Assembly: GCF_008017535.1 (NCBI RefSeq)
Contig: NZ_VRUA01000015.1
Span: forward strand, 30,766-94,765
Direction of reading: 5' to 3'
Length of the DNA: 64,000 nucleotides
Origin: Ottowia flava
GTDB taxonomy: Bacteria; Pseudomonadota; Gammaproteobacteria; Burkholderiales; Burkholderiaceae_C
Shown: positions 28,029-36,461 of the stretch, piece by piece
How positions within the stretch are numbered: position 1 is the stretch's first letter
Layout of the letters: the number at the start of each line of letters is the position of its first letter
Notes under the pieces: generated by a model
Seen by the model: the letters and a program-made list of their open reading frames with translations, nothing else
What the model was told of the DNA's origin: nothing
The model's database searches: none
Position numbers and translations under genes: made by a program

Positions 28029-28058
28029 TGCTCCGCGGACACGCTCTGCCGCCCTGTT

Positions 28059-30020
28059 TTACTGCGACGCCGCCGTAGCCGCCGGCGTCGCAGCCACCTG
28101 GGGAGTGCTCGCAGGTACAGGCACCAGGATCTTGGCCTTGTACTTGGCCTTCAACGTCTCGTAATAGCTCACCGTCTCGGACAGCGCCCAGAGCTGCTCG
28201 TAGCGCTGCAGGTTCTGCGCGGCGACTTCCTTGGATTCGCTCGCGCGCGGAACGACCTTGTCGACGCGCGCCACCACGAAACCTTCGGCACCCAAATTGA
28301 CGCCGACCAGCTTGGGCAGCTTGGCTGGGTCGGCACGCAACGCTGCTTCGACCAAGCTCGGCGGCTGGCCCTCCGGCTGATCGCGGGACACCGTCACCAC
28401 TTGGGTCAGATCGGGCGTAGCGCTTTCTGGCTTGGCCTCCCAGGCCTTCAGGCGCTCTTGACCTGCCTTCAACGCCTGCTCGGCGCCTTTTTGCGCGACG
28501 TAGGCAGCGCGCACCTCGGCCTTGACCTCGGCGAATGGGCGGGCGTGCGCCGGCGCATGGGAGACGACCCGTCCCGACGCCAATTCGTTTGCGCCGACTT
28601 CCATTGCTTCGGTGTTGCGCTTCTTCTCCAGCGCGTCAGGGCTGAACAGTGCCCCCAGGAACTTGGCGTTCGCCAGCGCACCGATCGCGCCCGAGGCGGG
28701 GGTGCGAGTCACGTTGTCAGCAGTCTGGATGCTCAGTTTCAACTTGTCGGCCGTTGGCTTGAGGCTGTCCGACTGCTCGTACACGCCGTTGCGGAATTCC
28801 TCAGCCAACTCGCCAAAGCGCTTTTGCGCTTCCTGCACGCGATACTGATCTTCAAGTTTCGCGCGCGCCTGCTCAAACGGTGGCACGCCAGACGCCTTGA
28901 TCTCGGTCAGGCGCACGATGTGGTAGCCAAAATCGGACTCGACCAGCCCGCTGACATCGCCCGCCTTCGCGAGCGAGAAGGCGGCCTTGGCAATGGCCGG
29001 ATCGGTCCCGCGATCACTGCGGAAAAATCCCAAGTCACCGCCGCTGGCCGCGCTGACATCGTCCTGCGACGACTTCCTGGCCACTTCGGCAAACGTGTCC
29101 GGCACCTTGCGCAGTGCATCCAGCAGGCCTTGCGCCGTGGACTTGGCCTTCTCACGCTCGGCAGCAGGCGCGTCCTTGGGTGCCATGATTAGGATGTGCG
29201 CGGCGCGGCGCTCTTCAGGTTGCCCCAATGTGGCGCTGTTCTGCTCGTAATACTTGCGCAGGTCCTGCTCGCTCACCTCAATAGCCTTCTTGACCGGCTC
29301 CAGTCCTAGCACCAAGTATTCGATCTTTGCCGATTCAGGCGCTTGATAGCGGCCGAGGTTGTCTTTGTAGAAGGCCTCCAGCTCGGCTTCGGTCGGGTTC
29401 AGCTTGGCGGCGTAGTCGGCGGTAGCGAACTTAGTCAGGCGGATCTCGCGGCGCTCAAGGAATGCGTTCATTGCCACGTCGGCCTCGGCCTGCGTCGAGA
29501 AGCTACTGTTGGCCACGCCGCCAAGCACCTGACGCCGCGCCATGTCCTGTCGCACGCTGGCCTCGAATGCCTCGGGCGTCAGCCCCTGCGCCGACAGCGC
29601 ACGGCGGTATTCGTCCATGTTCAGCGTGCCATCCGCACGGCGCAGCGAAGCCATGTTGGGATCGCTTTGTAAGTAGGACACCAAGCGTGCATCGCTCACG
29701 CTGAGGTGTTCGTCCGCCGCAGCCGCTGCGAGCACCCGCTCGCGCACCAGTTGATCCAGCGAGGCGTATTTGATTTGAGGCGAATCCAGCAGGTTCAGAT
29801 CGATCTGAGGATTGTTGGCGCGCAGACGATCAACTTCGGCGCGATGGGCGTTGTCCCACTCGGTCTGCGTGATCGACTTGCCGTTGACGCTGGCCACCGT
29901 GGTGCTGGCATCGCTCATGCGCGAATAGCCGTCAATGCCGAACAGCACGAACGATGGAATGATCAGCAGAAACAGCACCCCCATCAGCAGCTTGGTGTGT
30001 TTGCGGACGGTATCGAACAT
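28059..30020 (-). CDS. ppiD: Periplasmic folding chaperone PpiD (SurA_N/parvulin)
   Basis: 653 residues. One N-terminal span (LLMGVLFLLIIPSFVLFGI) anchors it to the inner membrane. A SurA_N-like region follows (SVNGKSITQTEWDNAHR, LDQLVRERVL), then a parvulin domain around residues 265-370 (RRAAHILIMA, GGDLGFF, SDFGYHIVRL), a C-terminal region and a short Ala/Pro/Thr tail. PpiD helps newly exported proteins fold at the Sec translocon. The truncated tRNA-Val lies immediately upstream on the same strand, with a terminator between them. Confidence 0.93.
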   Translation of the reverse strand: MFDTVRKHTKLLMGVLFLLIIPSFVLFGIDGYSRMSDASTTVASVNGKSITQTEWDNAHRAEVDRLRANNPQIDLNLLDSPQIKYASLDQLVRERVLAAAAADEHLSVSDARLVSYLQSDPNMASLRRADGTLNMDEYRRALSAQGLTPEAFEASVRQDMARRQVLGGVANSSFSTQAEADVAMNAFLERREIRLTKFATADYAAKLNPTEAELEAFYKDNLGRYQAPESAKIEYLVLGLEPVKKAIEVSEQDLRKYYEQNSATLGQPEERRAAHILIMAPKDAPAAEREKAKSTAQGLLDALRKVPDTFAEVARKSSQDDVSAASGGDLGFFRSDRGTDPAIAKAAFSLAKAGDVSGLVESDFGYHIVRLTEIKASGVPPFEQARAKLEDQYRVQEAQKRFGELAEEFRNGVYEQSDSLKPTADKLKLSIQTADNVTRTPASGAIGALANAKFLGALFSPDALEKKRNTEAMEVGANELASGRVVSHAPAHARPFAEVKAEVRAAYVAQKGAEQALKAGQERLKAWEAKPESATPDLTQVVTVSRDQPEGQPPSLVEAALRADPAKLPKLVGVNLGAEGFVVARVDKVVPRASESKEVAAQNLQRYEQLWALSETVSYYETLKAKYKAKILVPVPASTPQVAATPAATAASQ

Positions 30021-30053
30021 GCGGGGAAACTCTCTGAAACTGGGCTGGGCAAC

Positions 30054-30083
30054 AGCAAAAAAGGCGAACCTGAGTTCGCCTTT
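30054..30083 (-). terminator. Intrinsic terminator between tRNA-Val and ppiD
   Basis: 10-bp stem AAAGGCGAAC / GTTCGCCTTT with a CTGA loop; on the minus strand it runs into six T residues. It would end the tRNA-Val transcript in the uninterrupted locus. Confidence 0.85.
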
Positions 30084-30091
30084 GCTTCGTG

Positions 30092-30143
30092 TGGTGGGTG
30101 CTGACAGTCTCGAACTGCCGACCTACTCCGTGTAAAGGAGCCG
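30092..30143 (-). other. 3' fragment of tRNA-Val(TAC): prophage attachment site
   Basis: On the minus strand: the anticodon arm GGCTCC-TTTACAC-GGAG (anticodon TAC), a T-arm with GGTCGGCAGTTCGAGACTG, acceptor GCACCC and ACCA. The acceptor 5' strand and D-arm are absent; the sequence turns AT-rich (TTTATATAAAAATC) where they should be. This is what remains at one end when a phage integrates in the 3' half of a tRNA gene, so it marks attL or attR. The intact tRNA should be at the far junction. Confidence 0.85.
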
Positions 30144-30238
30144 GATTTTTATATAAATCAAGCACTTACCATGTCAACCGACTGACGCCACCAACTGCGG
30201 GTCATAGCGATGCGTGATTTTACTCGGTAGCGCGGGCT

Positions 30239-30403
30239 CTACTTGACTGCGCTGCGGGCGTTCAGCAGCGCCTGGGCGCGATCGACCAAGCGCTGGATGC
30301 GCGCCCAGGCGGCGATGGTGGCCTGCTGGGCGGCGAGCAGGTTGGTCTGAGCGGTGGCCAGGGCCTGTTGGTCTACGGGCGGGATGGGGTCGCCGTTATG
30401 GTC
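30239..30403 (-). pseudogene. Remnant reading frame at the prophage left end
   Basis: An open frame of 54 codons ending TAG at 30,239 reads DHNGDPIPPVDQQALATAQ and continues Ala/Gln-rich to NARSAVK. It has no start codon; an in-frame TGA lies at 30,404-30,406. The style resembles the C-terminal part of a small phage tail or fibre-assembly protein. It may be a 3' remnant left by recombination, or untranslated. Confidence 0.3.
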
Positions 30404-30431
30404 TCAAATTGAGACTATTGCAAGACCTTTT

Positions 30432-30457
30432 TAAACCCGACTGTCTTTGTCGGGTTC
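30432..30457 (-). terminator. Probable terminator of the phage late operon
   Basis: 8-bp stem AACCCGAC / GTCGGGTT with a seven-base loop; on the minus strand it is followed by TTTAAAAAGG. It lies ten bases past the Rz stop. A separate 15-base palindrome (GTCTCAAATTGAGAC) lies at 30,401-30,415. Confidence 0.6.
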
Positions 30458-30466
30458 ACCCATCCA

Positions 30467-31066
30467 TCAAGGCGGCGGCGCCGAGGCCACCGCACCCGGT
30501 GGCGCAGCATGCCCCGCCACAAACCCCGCCTGCTGCGCGCGCGCATCGTCCAGATCGGCGTAGCACTTCAGCAGGCCCTTGCGGATCACTTCACCCCTGG
30601 CAGCTTCCCCGACAAGAAAGTGTCCATCCTCCCGGTAAAGCTGGGCGCCAGTACATCCTGGGGCAGCTGTTTGGTCGGTGGGATCGCCGGGCAGGTTGCG
30701 ATCGCGTGGGGGACCGCCTGCGGGGCGCTGGGGGCGGTTTCGCAGGCGCTCAAGAGCAGCATCACGCTCGCGAGTAACAGTAGTGATTTCATCGTCCAGT
30801 TCCTTGGTTCGTTGGTTAAAAGAGCCCTGCATGACGCCGCCGACGCGGTAGGCCTCGGCCAGCAGGGTGGTGCTGCGGGTGATCAGCTCGCCCTTGAATG
30901 TGTCGTACTGCACCTGCACACGGTGCGCACCGGCCTTGTCGCCGGCGGCGTAGCCGCGCTTTTCAGCGGCGCCCACGCGCCAGGCGTGGGCGCCCCACAG
31001 GCCGGCGAGCAGCGCGAGCAGGATCAGCCAGCGGTAGGGGTTGAGGAGGTCGAGTAACTTGCTCAT
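30467..31066 (-). CDS. Rz-like inner-membrane spanin
   Basis: 199 residues. One N-terminal signal-anchor span (LILLALLAGLWGAHAWRVG) is followed by a long charged helical periplasmic domain with heptad-like Glu/Arg runs (ELDDEITTVTRERDAALERL), the classic i-spanin layout. With Rz1 it fuses the inner and outer membranes in the last step of lysis. Rz1 is fully nested in another frame. The start codon overlaps the endolysin stop by four bases. The tail (residues ~115-199) is unusually long and Pro/Gly-rich for an Rz protein. Confidence 0.85.
   Translation of the reverse strand: MSKLLDLLNPYRWLILLALLAGLWGAHAWRVGAAEKRGYAAGDKAGAHRVQVQYDTFKGELITRSTTLLAEAYRVGGVMQGSFNQRTKELDDEITTVTRERDAALERLRNRPQRPAGGPPRDRNLPGDPTDQTAAPGCTGAQLYREDGHFLVGEAARGEVIRKGLLKCYADLDDARAQQAGFVAGHAAPPGAVASAPPP
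30586..30792 (-). CDS. Rz1-like outer-membrane spanin lipoprotein (nested in Rz)
   Basis: 68 residues lying entirely within the Rz gene in a different frame. MKSLLLLASVMLLLSAC is a lipoprotein signal with lipobox LSAC, so Cys17 is the lipidated residue. The mature part is short and Pro-rich (APSAPQAVP, CPAIPPTKQLP), as in known o-spanins. The nested Rz/Rz1 arrangement is well established for lambda-like phages and supports both calls. Confidence 0.85.
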   Translation of the reverse strand: MKSLLLLASVMLLLSACETAPSAPQAVPHAIATCPAIPPTKQLPQDVLAPSFTGRMDTFLSGKLPGVK

Positions 31067-31590
31067 GTCGCCACTTCATCCAGCACGTCCGCGATGGCTT
31101 GGGCCACGGCGCGGGGATTGGCCAGGTAGCGCTCGCGCTCCGTGGGGTTGGTCAAGAAGAAGGTCTCAAGAATGACGCCTCCGCCGTTGACATAGCCCAG
31201 GCGGCCCCGTGCAGATTGGCTCTGGTCGATCCAGCCGCTGTCGCCGCGCACGCGGGTGCGCAGTGCCGAGGCCACGCGCTGGGCGAGCTGGCGGGCGACG
31301 GCGCGGTGCGGCGGCAGGCTGATGGCTTCGACCCCATGAGCGCTGGGGTTGTCGGATGCGTTGAGGTGCAGCTCGACGGCGATGGCGCCCTGCCCGATCA
31401 GGCTGATCGCGTAACGCAGCGGCAAGTTATCGCCATCGGCGCCATCTTCGATGACGACGTGGCCCATGCTGCGCAGCAGCTCGGCCGTGAGGTCGCGCAG
31501 CTCAAGGGCGATCTCGGCTTCGGTGAAATCGGCGGCGACGGCGCCGGGGTCGGTGGCCGAGTGGCCTGCGGTCAAGACGATCACGCTCAT
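31063..31590 (-). CDS. Phage endolysin, N-acetylmuramoyl-L-alanine amidase (Amidase_3)
   Basis: 175 residues, a bare catalytic domain with no wall-binding module and no signal peptide. Zinc ligands and catalytic residues expected for Amidase_3 are visible: His in TAGHSATDPG, Glu in FTEAEIALE, His in VELHLNASD, and the catalytic Glu in GVILETFFLTNP. It cuts the peptide off peptidoglycan glycan strands and needs a holin to leave the cytoplasm. It sits directly upstream of Rz/Rz1 in the lysis cassette. Confidence 0.9.
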   Translation of the reverse strand: MSVIVLTAGHSATDPGAVAADFTEAEIALELRDLTAELLRSMGHVVIEDGADGDNLPLRYAISLIGQGAIAVELHLNASDNPSAHGVEAISLPPHRAVARQLAQRVASALRTRVRGDSGWIDQSQSARGRLGYVNGGGVILETFFLTNPTERERYLANPRAVAQAIADVLDEVAT

Positions 31591-31593
31591 GGT

Positions 31594-32157
31594 TCATGGC
31601 TCCATGTCATCGGGGTTTTGAAGGGACGATTGGTCTGGCGAGGGGGTAAAGCTGGTTGGGCTAGGCGGCCCAGGCCGACCCGGCGCGCCGGGGGCGCCCA
31701 TGCCACCGTGGTGGCGCCAGCGCGGATTGGCGGCAATGCGGATACGGTCGGCGATGCTTTCGACCGTGGTGTCGGCTAGGTGGGTGGCGCGGCCCTCTGT
31801 CCAGCTGAGAAAGGCGCCGCGCGCCCAGCCGGCCGCGAACAGCAGGGGCATGGCCAGCAGGAAGTGCGGCGGTGTAAACACAGCGCCCCAGGCGCCAATC
31901 GCGAGGTACATCACCACGCCTGCTATCGCGGCGGCGACGCCGTCGCGCCACAGCTCTTTCATGACCGAGAGAACGGCGATGCGCGTGGACGAAAGGGTGA
32001 AGGCTGTCTTGAACGCCGCGCCGACCAGCGAGGTGGCGACCGCGTAGCCCAGACTCTCCCAGTCGTAACCTTGAACGCCCAGCGCGAAGGTGTTGGCGGC
32101 TGCCGCGAGCGGCCACGATGCGGCCAGCGCCCACACGATCAGGTACTGCCAGCGCAT
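31594..32157 (-). CDS. Candidate holin, multi-span membrane protein
   Basis: 187 residues from MRWQYLIVWALAASW. Three or four hydrophobic segments (residues ~4-25, 35-55, 75-97, 105-122) are followed by a hydrophilic Pro/Gly-rich C-terminal tail. Size, span number and place next to the amidase suit a holin, which releases endolysin at a set time, but no family signature is recognised. It begins one base after the stop of the next membrane gene. Confidence 0.55.
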   Translation of the reverse strand: MRWQYLIVWALAASWPLAAAANTFALGVQGYDWESLGYAVATSLVGAAFKTAFTLSSTRIAVLSVMKELWRDGVAAAIAGVVMYLAIGAWGAVFTPPHFLLAMPLLFAAGWARGAFLSWTEGRATHLADTTVESIADRIRIAANPRWRHHGGMGAPGAPGRPGPPSPTSFTPSPDQSSLQNPDDMEP

Positions 32158-32158
32158 A

Positions 32159-32686
32159 TCACTCCAGGGGCACACGGTTGGATTCGTCCTTGAAGTCATC
32201 AAGTCCGTGCGCGGTGCGCAGGTCAGCGTTCAAGCCCGTGCCAATCAGCAACATCATCGCCACGCACACCAACCCTGAGCGGGCATAGACCAGGCGAATG
32301 ATGTCCAGGTCGGCATGACGCGCAGCGATGAACAGCATCAGGAACAGCGCGCCGCCAAGGCCCAGCCCGGCCATGGCCAGCATGGCGTGAAAGCGCCTGC
32401 GACGGCGCACCCACAGGCACAGTTCAGCCAAGGCAAAGGGCAACACCGCCACCGAAAGCACCAGGAAGGCCACGCCGACCGGCACGCGCCCCAGCAGCGA
32501 GGCAATGACGGCTGATTGCGACTTGAGCGACCACAAGGTCAAGGTGCCAGCGTCCCACAGGTCACCAGCCAACATGAAAGCCAGCACCGCGTAGAGAACG
32601 CGGTTGAGCACGTTGCGCGCGCTCTCGCGCTGCGCGGCCTGGATAGCGGCGACTTTCTCGCGCAACCAACGCAGCAGGCGCGCCAT
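32159..32686 (-). CDS. Phage membrane protein of the lysis cassette, possible second holin or antiholin
   Basis: 175 residues. Four hydrophobic segments (~29-44, 65-95, 105-127, 135-150) are separated by basic loops such as WVRRRRRFH. It lies directly upstream of the candidate holin, with a one-base gap. Which of the pair is the holin cannot be decided from sequence. Confidence 0.5.
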   Translation of the reverse strand: MARLLRWLREKVAAIQAAQRESARNVLNRVLYAVLAFMLAGDLWDAGTLTLWSLKSQSAVIASLLGRVPVGVAFLVLSVAVLPFALAELCLWVRRRRRFHAMLAMAGLGLGGALFLMLFIAARHADLDIIRLVYARSGLVCVAMMLLIGTGLNADLRTAHGLDDFKDESNRVPLE

Positions 32687-32690
32687 GGCT

Positions 32691-33518
32691 TCAGGCCCCC
32701 TTCCACCGTTTGTACGAACATCCGATGGCGACGGCCGCCACGCGCCCGAGCGCGTCGTCGCCGCGCATCTTGGTCACTTCCAGCTTGTAGCCAACGCTGC
32801 GGATCAGCGCGCACTGCACGCCCAGCAAGCGCACCTTGCTCACGATTTTGTAGTGGTACGTGTCGCCGTCGCGCAGCAGGAAGTGGCCTTCCTTGCTGCT
32901 GTGGATCTCAAGGTCGCCACTCAGCAGCACCGGGCGCGCGGCCACGTCGACGCCCAGGTCAACCGACATTTGGCTGGCGCGGTTTCGCAGGCCGGCCCAC
33001 CCCCAGCGGGCGAGCCAGGATCGCGGTTTAACCTTCAAACCGAGCACCTTGAAGTACAAGGGGCCGGTGAAGTCGGGGTCGTCGTAGGTGACGACGCGCT
33101 CGCCGGGCAGCGCTTCGATGCCGTCGCGCAGCGACAACCACTCGCCATCGCGCAGCACGGCCAGTCCGTCGCCGTTGATGCTGATGTTGTTGTCCCACTT
33201 GCGCGCCCAGCGCGGCAGGTGCGTTGCGGTCTTGCTCAGGCCGATGCAGGCGATGGCGACCACGAACGGCGCCGACCAGTCGTAGAGCGTGGTTTCGGCG
33301 TCGGCTTCGACCGCGCGCTCGATGCAGCGCCGAGCGGCGACCTTGTCGGCTGTGCTCACGTCGGGCAGGTCAGCCATCTCGTCGATGGCGTCCTCGACCC
33401 CGTCGTTCTTGATGCGGTTGGCCGCGAAGTACAGCAGGGTGTAGCCACCGGCCAGGCATAAAAAAAGCGCCACCAGGGCGCCGATCAGGGTCAGGGCGAT
33501 GTTCACGTCAGTCTCCAC
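32691..33518 (-). CDS. Phage hypothetical membrane protein
   Basis: 275 residues. An N-terminal span (LTLIGALVALFLCLAGGYTLLYF, residues ~7-30) precedes a soluble domain. A possible second span (FVVAIACIGLSKTATHLP) is followed by WARKWDNNISINGDGLAVLRDGEW. No family is recognised. A terminator-like GC hairpin plus T-run near 33,460 falls in the codons of its first span and is probably incidental. Placement suggests a lysis-linked or infection-exclusion role, not shown. Confidence 0.6.
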   Translation of the reverse strand: METDVNIALTLIGALVALFLCLAGGYTLLYFAANRIKNDGVEDAIDEMADLPDVSTADKVAARRCIERAVEADAETTLYDWSAPFVVAIACIGLSKTATHLPRWARKWDNNISINGDGLAVLRDGEWLSLRDGIEALPGERVVTYDDPDFTGPLYFKVLGLKVKPRSWLARWGWAGLRNRASQMSVDLGVDVAARPVLLSGDLEIHSSKEGHFLLRDGDTYHYKIVSKVRLLGVQCALIRSVGYKLEVTKMRGDDALGRVAAVAIGCSYKRWKGA

Positions 33519-34027
33519 CTTGCCGCAGCGGCGAGTGATGCAGGGTCAAACCGGTGCGGCTCTGCCAGACCCAGCGCGGCGGCGCACGCCTCATGGCACG
33601 ACCACCGGCTGGCCTTGTTGGGGACGGGCCAGGCGATGAAGCCGAAGATGCCCTGCCAGTCGTACAGCGCACCTTCGTGCTGCCGGAACCACTGCGCGGC
33701 GGCGCGGGCGTCGGCCCACGGCAGGTCGATCAGCTCCCATTTGTCGGCGCCCAGGTTGATGCGCTTCATGCGCACGCCGCCGGCCTTGCCAGCGCGGCGT
33801 TTGCTCCACGCGGGAATCGGGTCGGTGGCGCCACTGCTGGCGCACCACAGGGCGCCGGTCTTGGCCGCGTCGGCGCTGCCATCAGGCATCAGGTCTCGCA
33901 CGTCATCGTCGGGCTCGAACACCAGCTCGCAGTGACTGATGGGCGAACGCAGGCGCAGGCGCACCAGCAGGTTGCCGAGGCCGATGTACCAGGGCTCGCG
34001 CGTGCCGATGTAGAGGGCCAGCTTCAC
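33503..34027 (-). CDS. Permuted papain-like (NlpC/P60-type) phage protein
   Basis: 174 residues. An N-terminal His motif (RSPISHCELVFEP) and a later Cys motif (WSCHEACAAALGL) are in the order expected of permuted papain-like cysteine hydrolases (YiiX/NlpC-P60 clan). Relatives in beta-proteobacterial prophages are often mislabelled as enoyl-CoA hydratase. It could act as a peptidoglycan or peptide hydrolase during entry or lysis; the exact role is unknown. It overlaps the gene downstream by 16 bases and the one upstream by four. Confidence 0.6.
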   Translation of the reverse strand: MKLALYIGTREPWYIGLGNLLVRLRLRSPISHCELVFEPDDDVRDLMPDGSADAAKTGALWCASSGATDPIPAWSKRRAGKAGGVRMKRINLGADKWELIDLPWADARAAAQWFRQHEGALYDWQGIFGFIAWPVPNKASRWSCHEACAAALGLAEPHRFDPASLAAAARWRLT

Positions 34028-34527
34028 AGTTGTGCCGCCTGGATGAACAGGTTGTCGAGGGCGGCGCTGTCAAGGCCCAGGGCGGAGGCCAGCTGGATCA
34101 GCAGCGGGCGGCTGCGCTCGAACGCTTGAGAGTCGGCCCACTCGATGCTCGCCAGGCCGCGCTGCGTGGGGTCGGCGATTGCGGCAATGGCCGGCTCCAC
34201 TTGATCGAGCAGCCCAGCGAGCAGCAGGGCCTGGCGCGCCTGTCTGCGCGTGACGGAGTGCGGCACTCGTGCTTGGCGCGCGGCGGCGACCTCCGCCTCT
34301 GTCATATCGACTACGACCCACTGCTGTGTCAGCGTCCCGGCTACATCGACAGGCGTCACCTCCACCAGCCACTGCGTCAAAGGGTCGTGCGCGGGCGGCG
34401 TTGCGGGTGCATACGGCACGAAGTCCCCAAACGGCGCCCCGTCTGGGATGGATGTGTTCGGGTGCGCTGCCCGCACGTCATGGATCGATAGGGCCAGCGC
34501 CCCTGTGGCTTGGTTTGTGTAGTTCAT
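34024..34527 (-). CDS. Phage tail-fibre-associated protein
   Basis: 167 residues from MNYTNQATGALALSIHDV. A variable N-terminal part contains PYAPATPPAHDPLTQWLVEV. A conserved-looking C-terminal helical domain (SVTRRQARQALLLAGLLDQV, then RGLASIEWADSQAFERS) recurs in small proteins encoded next to phage tail-fibre genes. It may be a fibre assembly factor or part of the fibre. Confidence 0.55.
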   Translation of the reverse strand: MNYTNQATGALALSIHDVRAAHPNTSIPDGAPFGDFVPYAPATPPAHDPLTQWLVEVTPVDVAGTLTQQWVVVDMTEAEVAAARQARVPHSVTRRQARQALLLAGLLDQVEPAIAAIADPTQRGLASIEWADSQAFERSRPLLIQLASALGLDSAALDNLFIQAAQL

Positions 34528-34534
34528 GTGTGCT

Positions 34535-35008
34535 TTAGAGGATGAACTGTTTCCAGGTGTTGTCGGGCCAGTCGATGTTGGTGAAAGAGCCCTTCGTCTC
34601 AAACGTCACACCGTCCCTTGAAGCGTCCAGGGTGAAGGTCTTTGGCATCTGTTCGTTCGGCGTAAAGGCATCGCGGTAAATCGCTACCGCGGCCACCTCT
34701 TTAGGCGAGCCAAGGTCGAAAACCACGCGAACGTCTCTGGGGCTGTTCACGGGGTTTATGTAGGAGGTGCTCAGGTTGTTGTCGACCATGGCCGACACGG
34801 GGTGGCCCGACAGTGCGGAGCCGGTGCAGGTGACTGGTGTCGATGGCGTGGTCAGGTCTCCCCCTCCGGGGGCGCCGCGCAACTCCACCTCCGGCAACGC
34901 CAGGTAGGTCGGGAACGCGTACCCCCCGACGTTTTCAGCGATCAACAACGACCAGTACCGATACCCGGATTGCTGGGATGCCGCGCGAATGAGTGCGTTG
35001 GCCAGCAT
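34535..35008 (-). CDS. Discoidin (F5/8 type C)-like tail protein
   Basis: 157 residues from MLANALIRAASQQSGYRYW. The pattern SGHPVSAMVDNNLSTSYINP, then VVFDLGSPKEVAAVAIYRD and FTLDASRDG, is the beta-sandwich signature of F5/8 type C (discoidin) carbohydrate-binding domains. Encoded next to the fibre gene, it probably binds a surface glycan of the host. The upstream Met of a longer frame would overlap the fibre gene further and lacks support. Confidence 0.7.
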   Translation of the reverse strand: MLANALIRAASQQSGYRYWSLLIAENVGGYAFPTYLALPEVELRGAPGGGDLTTPSTPVTCTGSALSGHPVSAMVDNNLSTSYINPVNSPRDVRVVFDLGSPKEVAAVAIYRDAFTPNEQMPKTFTLDASRDGVTFETKGSFTNIDWPDNTWKQFIL

Positions 35009-35009
35009 G

Positions 35010-36461
35010 TCAGACCCCCAAGTACGCGCCGTACAGTTGCGAGCCCACCTTCCACAGCACAACCCAATTGACGCCCGAGGTCGCCAGCGTGGGCGCGGTG
35101 CCCCCGCCGCCGTTCTTGGGCCAGATCACACTGGACCAGGTGATGGCGTAGCTGCCCGATGTGACCCCCAGCACGACCGATTGGCCGGCAGCGATGCTGC
35201 CCAGGTTGGGCGTGCGATTGGCGCCCAGCGTCCAGGTCTGGATGCTGCCGTTGGCTGGGTTGATGACGGCGTTGGCGACGTCAGTTACAGCGAAGACCGT
35301 CTCCGTAAAGCCCGTGAGGGTGGGTACGGTTAGGGTTTTGCTGGCCAGCGTCTGCGCAGTGGTCAGGTCGGCGATGGCGCCAGATGGCACTGTCTTACCG
35401 GACCACCCGTTCAAGTTGGTGCTGGCCGCCTGTTTGCCGTTCAGCGCAGTCTGCGTCGCCGTGCTGACCGGCTTATCGGCGTCGCTGGTGTTGTCGACGT
35501 TGCCCAGTCCTACATCGCCTTTGACGAGGGTCACGTCAGCGGTCAGCGCCTTCCCTGCCACTTTGCGGGAAGTGGGCACCTTGCCGTCCAGCGCGGTTTG
35601 CTGCGCGGTGCTGACGGGCTTGGTGGCGTCGCTGGTGTTGTCGACGTTGCCCAGCCCGACAGCGGACTTATTCAGGTCTTGCCAGGTCTTGTCGCCGCGC
35701 CAGTATTGCGATGCGGCGCCGGGCGTGATCTTCGGCTCACCGGCAGCGGCCGCGGCAGCGTCAGCGGCAGATTGCGCCGCAGCCGTGGCGCTGCCCTGGG
35801 CGGCCGTGGCAGCGTTGGTGGCGGTGGTGGCGCTGCTGGCCGCAGCGGTCTTGCTGCCATCGGCGGCGGTCGCCGAGCCTGCGGCCGAGGTGGCGCTGGA
35901 CGAGGCCTCGCCCGCCTTGGTGGTGGCCGTGGACGCGCTGGCGGCGGCCTCGCCCGCCTTGGTGGTCGCGGTGGCGGCAGCGCCGCTGGCGGTGGTGGCC
36001 GAGGTGGCCGCCTCGCCTGCCTTGGTCAGGGCCGTGCTGGCGCTGCCCGCTGCCTCGGTGGCCTTGGTGCTGGCGGTACCGGCGCTGGCGGCAGCGGCGG
36101 TCTTGCTGCCATCAGCAGCGCTGGCCGACGACGCTGCAGCGCCTGCGCTGTTGGCCGCAGCGGTCTTGCTGGCGTCGGCAGCGGTGGCGCTGCTGGCGGC
36201 AGCGGTGGCGCTGCCGGCCGCCGCCGTCTTGCTGGCGTCGGCGTTGGTCGCGTGGCCCGAGGCGGCGCTGGCGGCGGCCTGGGCAGCAGCCACGTTGGCA
36301 TCCATGCCCGCCGTGGCGGTGTTGACGGCCCCCACGGCCACGTTGATCTGTGGCAGGGCGACCGCCAGATCGCCCCAGGCGGTGAAGGCCTTGGCCTCAA
36401 ACTCGGCGGGTGGATCGCTGGGCAGCGGCGGATCGATGGTGACGGTGATGGGGCCGGCCAT
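35010..36461 (-). CDS. Tail fibre with Ala/Ser/Thr-rich shaft
   Basis: 483 residues. The head ITVTIDPPLPSDPPAEFEAKA is followed by ~180 residues of Ala/Ser/Thr-rich repeats built on units like SATAADASKTAAA and STALTKAGEAA, then two GLGNVDNTSDA repeats typical of phage fibre shafts and a C-terminal tip domain. It would bind host receptors. Its low-complexity DNA is a natural target for recombination between phages. Confidence 0.85.
   Translation of the reverse strand: MAGPITVTIDPPLPSDPPAEFEAKAFTAWGDLAVALPQINVAVGAVNTATAGMDANVAAAQAAASAASGHATNADASKTAAAGSATAAASSATAADASKTAAANSAGAAASSASAADGSKTAAAASAGTASTKATEAAGSASTALTKAGEAATSATTASGAAATATTKAGEAAASASTATTKAGEASSSATSAAGSATAADGSKTAAASSATTATNAATAAQGSATAAAQSAADAAAAAAGEPKITPGAASQYWRGDKTWQDLNKSAVGLGNVDNTSDATKPVSTAQQTALDGKVPTSRKVAGKALTADVTLVKGDVGLGNVDNTSDADKPVSTATQTALNGKQAASTNLNGWSGKTVPSGAIADLTTAQTLASKTLTVPTLTGFTETVFAVTDVANAVINPANGSIQTWTLGANRTPNLGSIAAGQSVVLGVTSGSYAITWSSVIWPKNGGGGTAPTLATSGVNWVVLWKVGSQLYGAYLGV

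Noticed and set aside
33450..33475. Hairpin plus T-run resembling a terminator
   Set aside because: It lies in codons for the first membrane span of the 32,691-33,518 protein; Phe/Leu codons explain the T-run.
34999..35062. Upstream extension of the discoidin-like protein (MCCGRWARN start)
   Set aside because: It would overlap the fibre gene by ~50 bases without a ribosome site; the MLANAL start at 35,008 fits the junction better.
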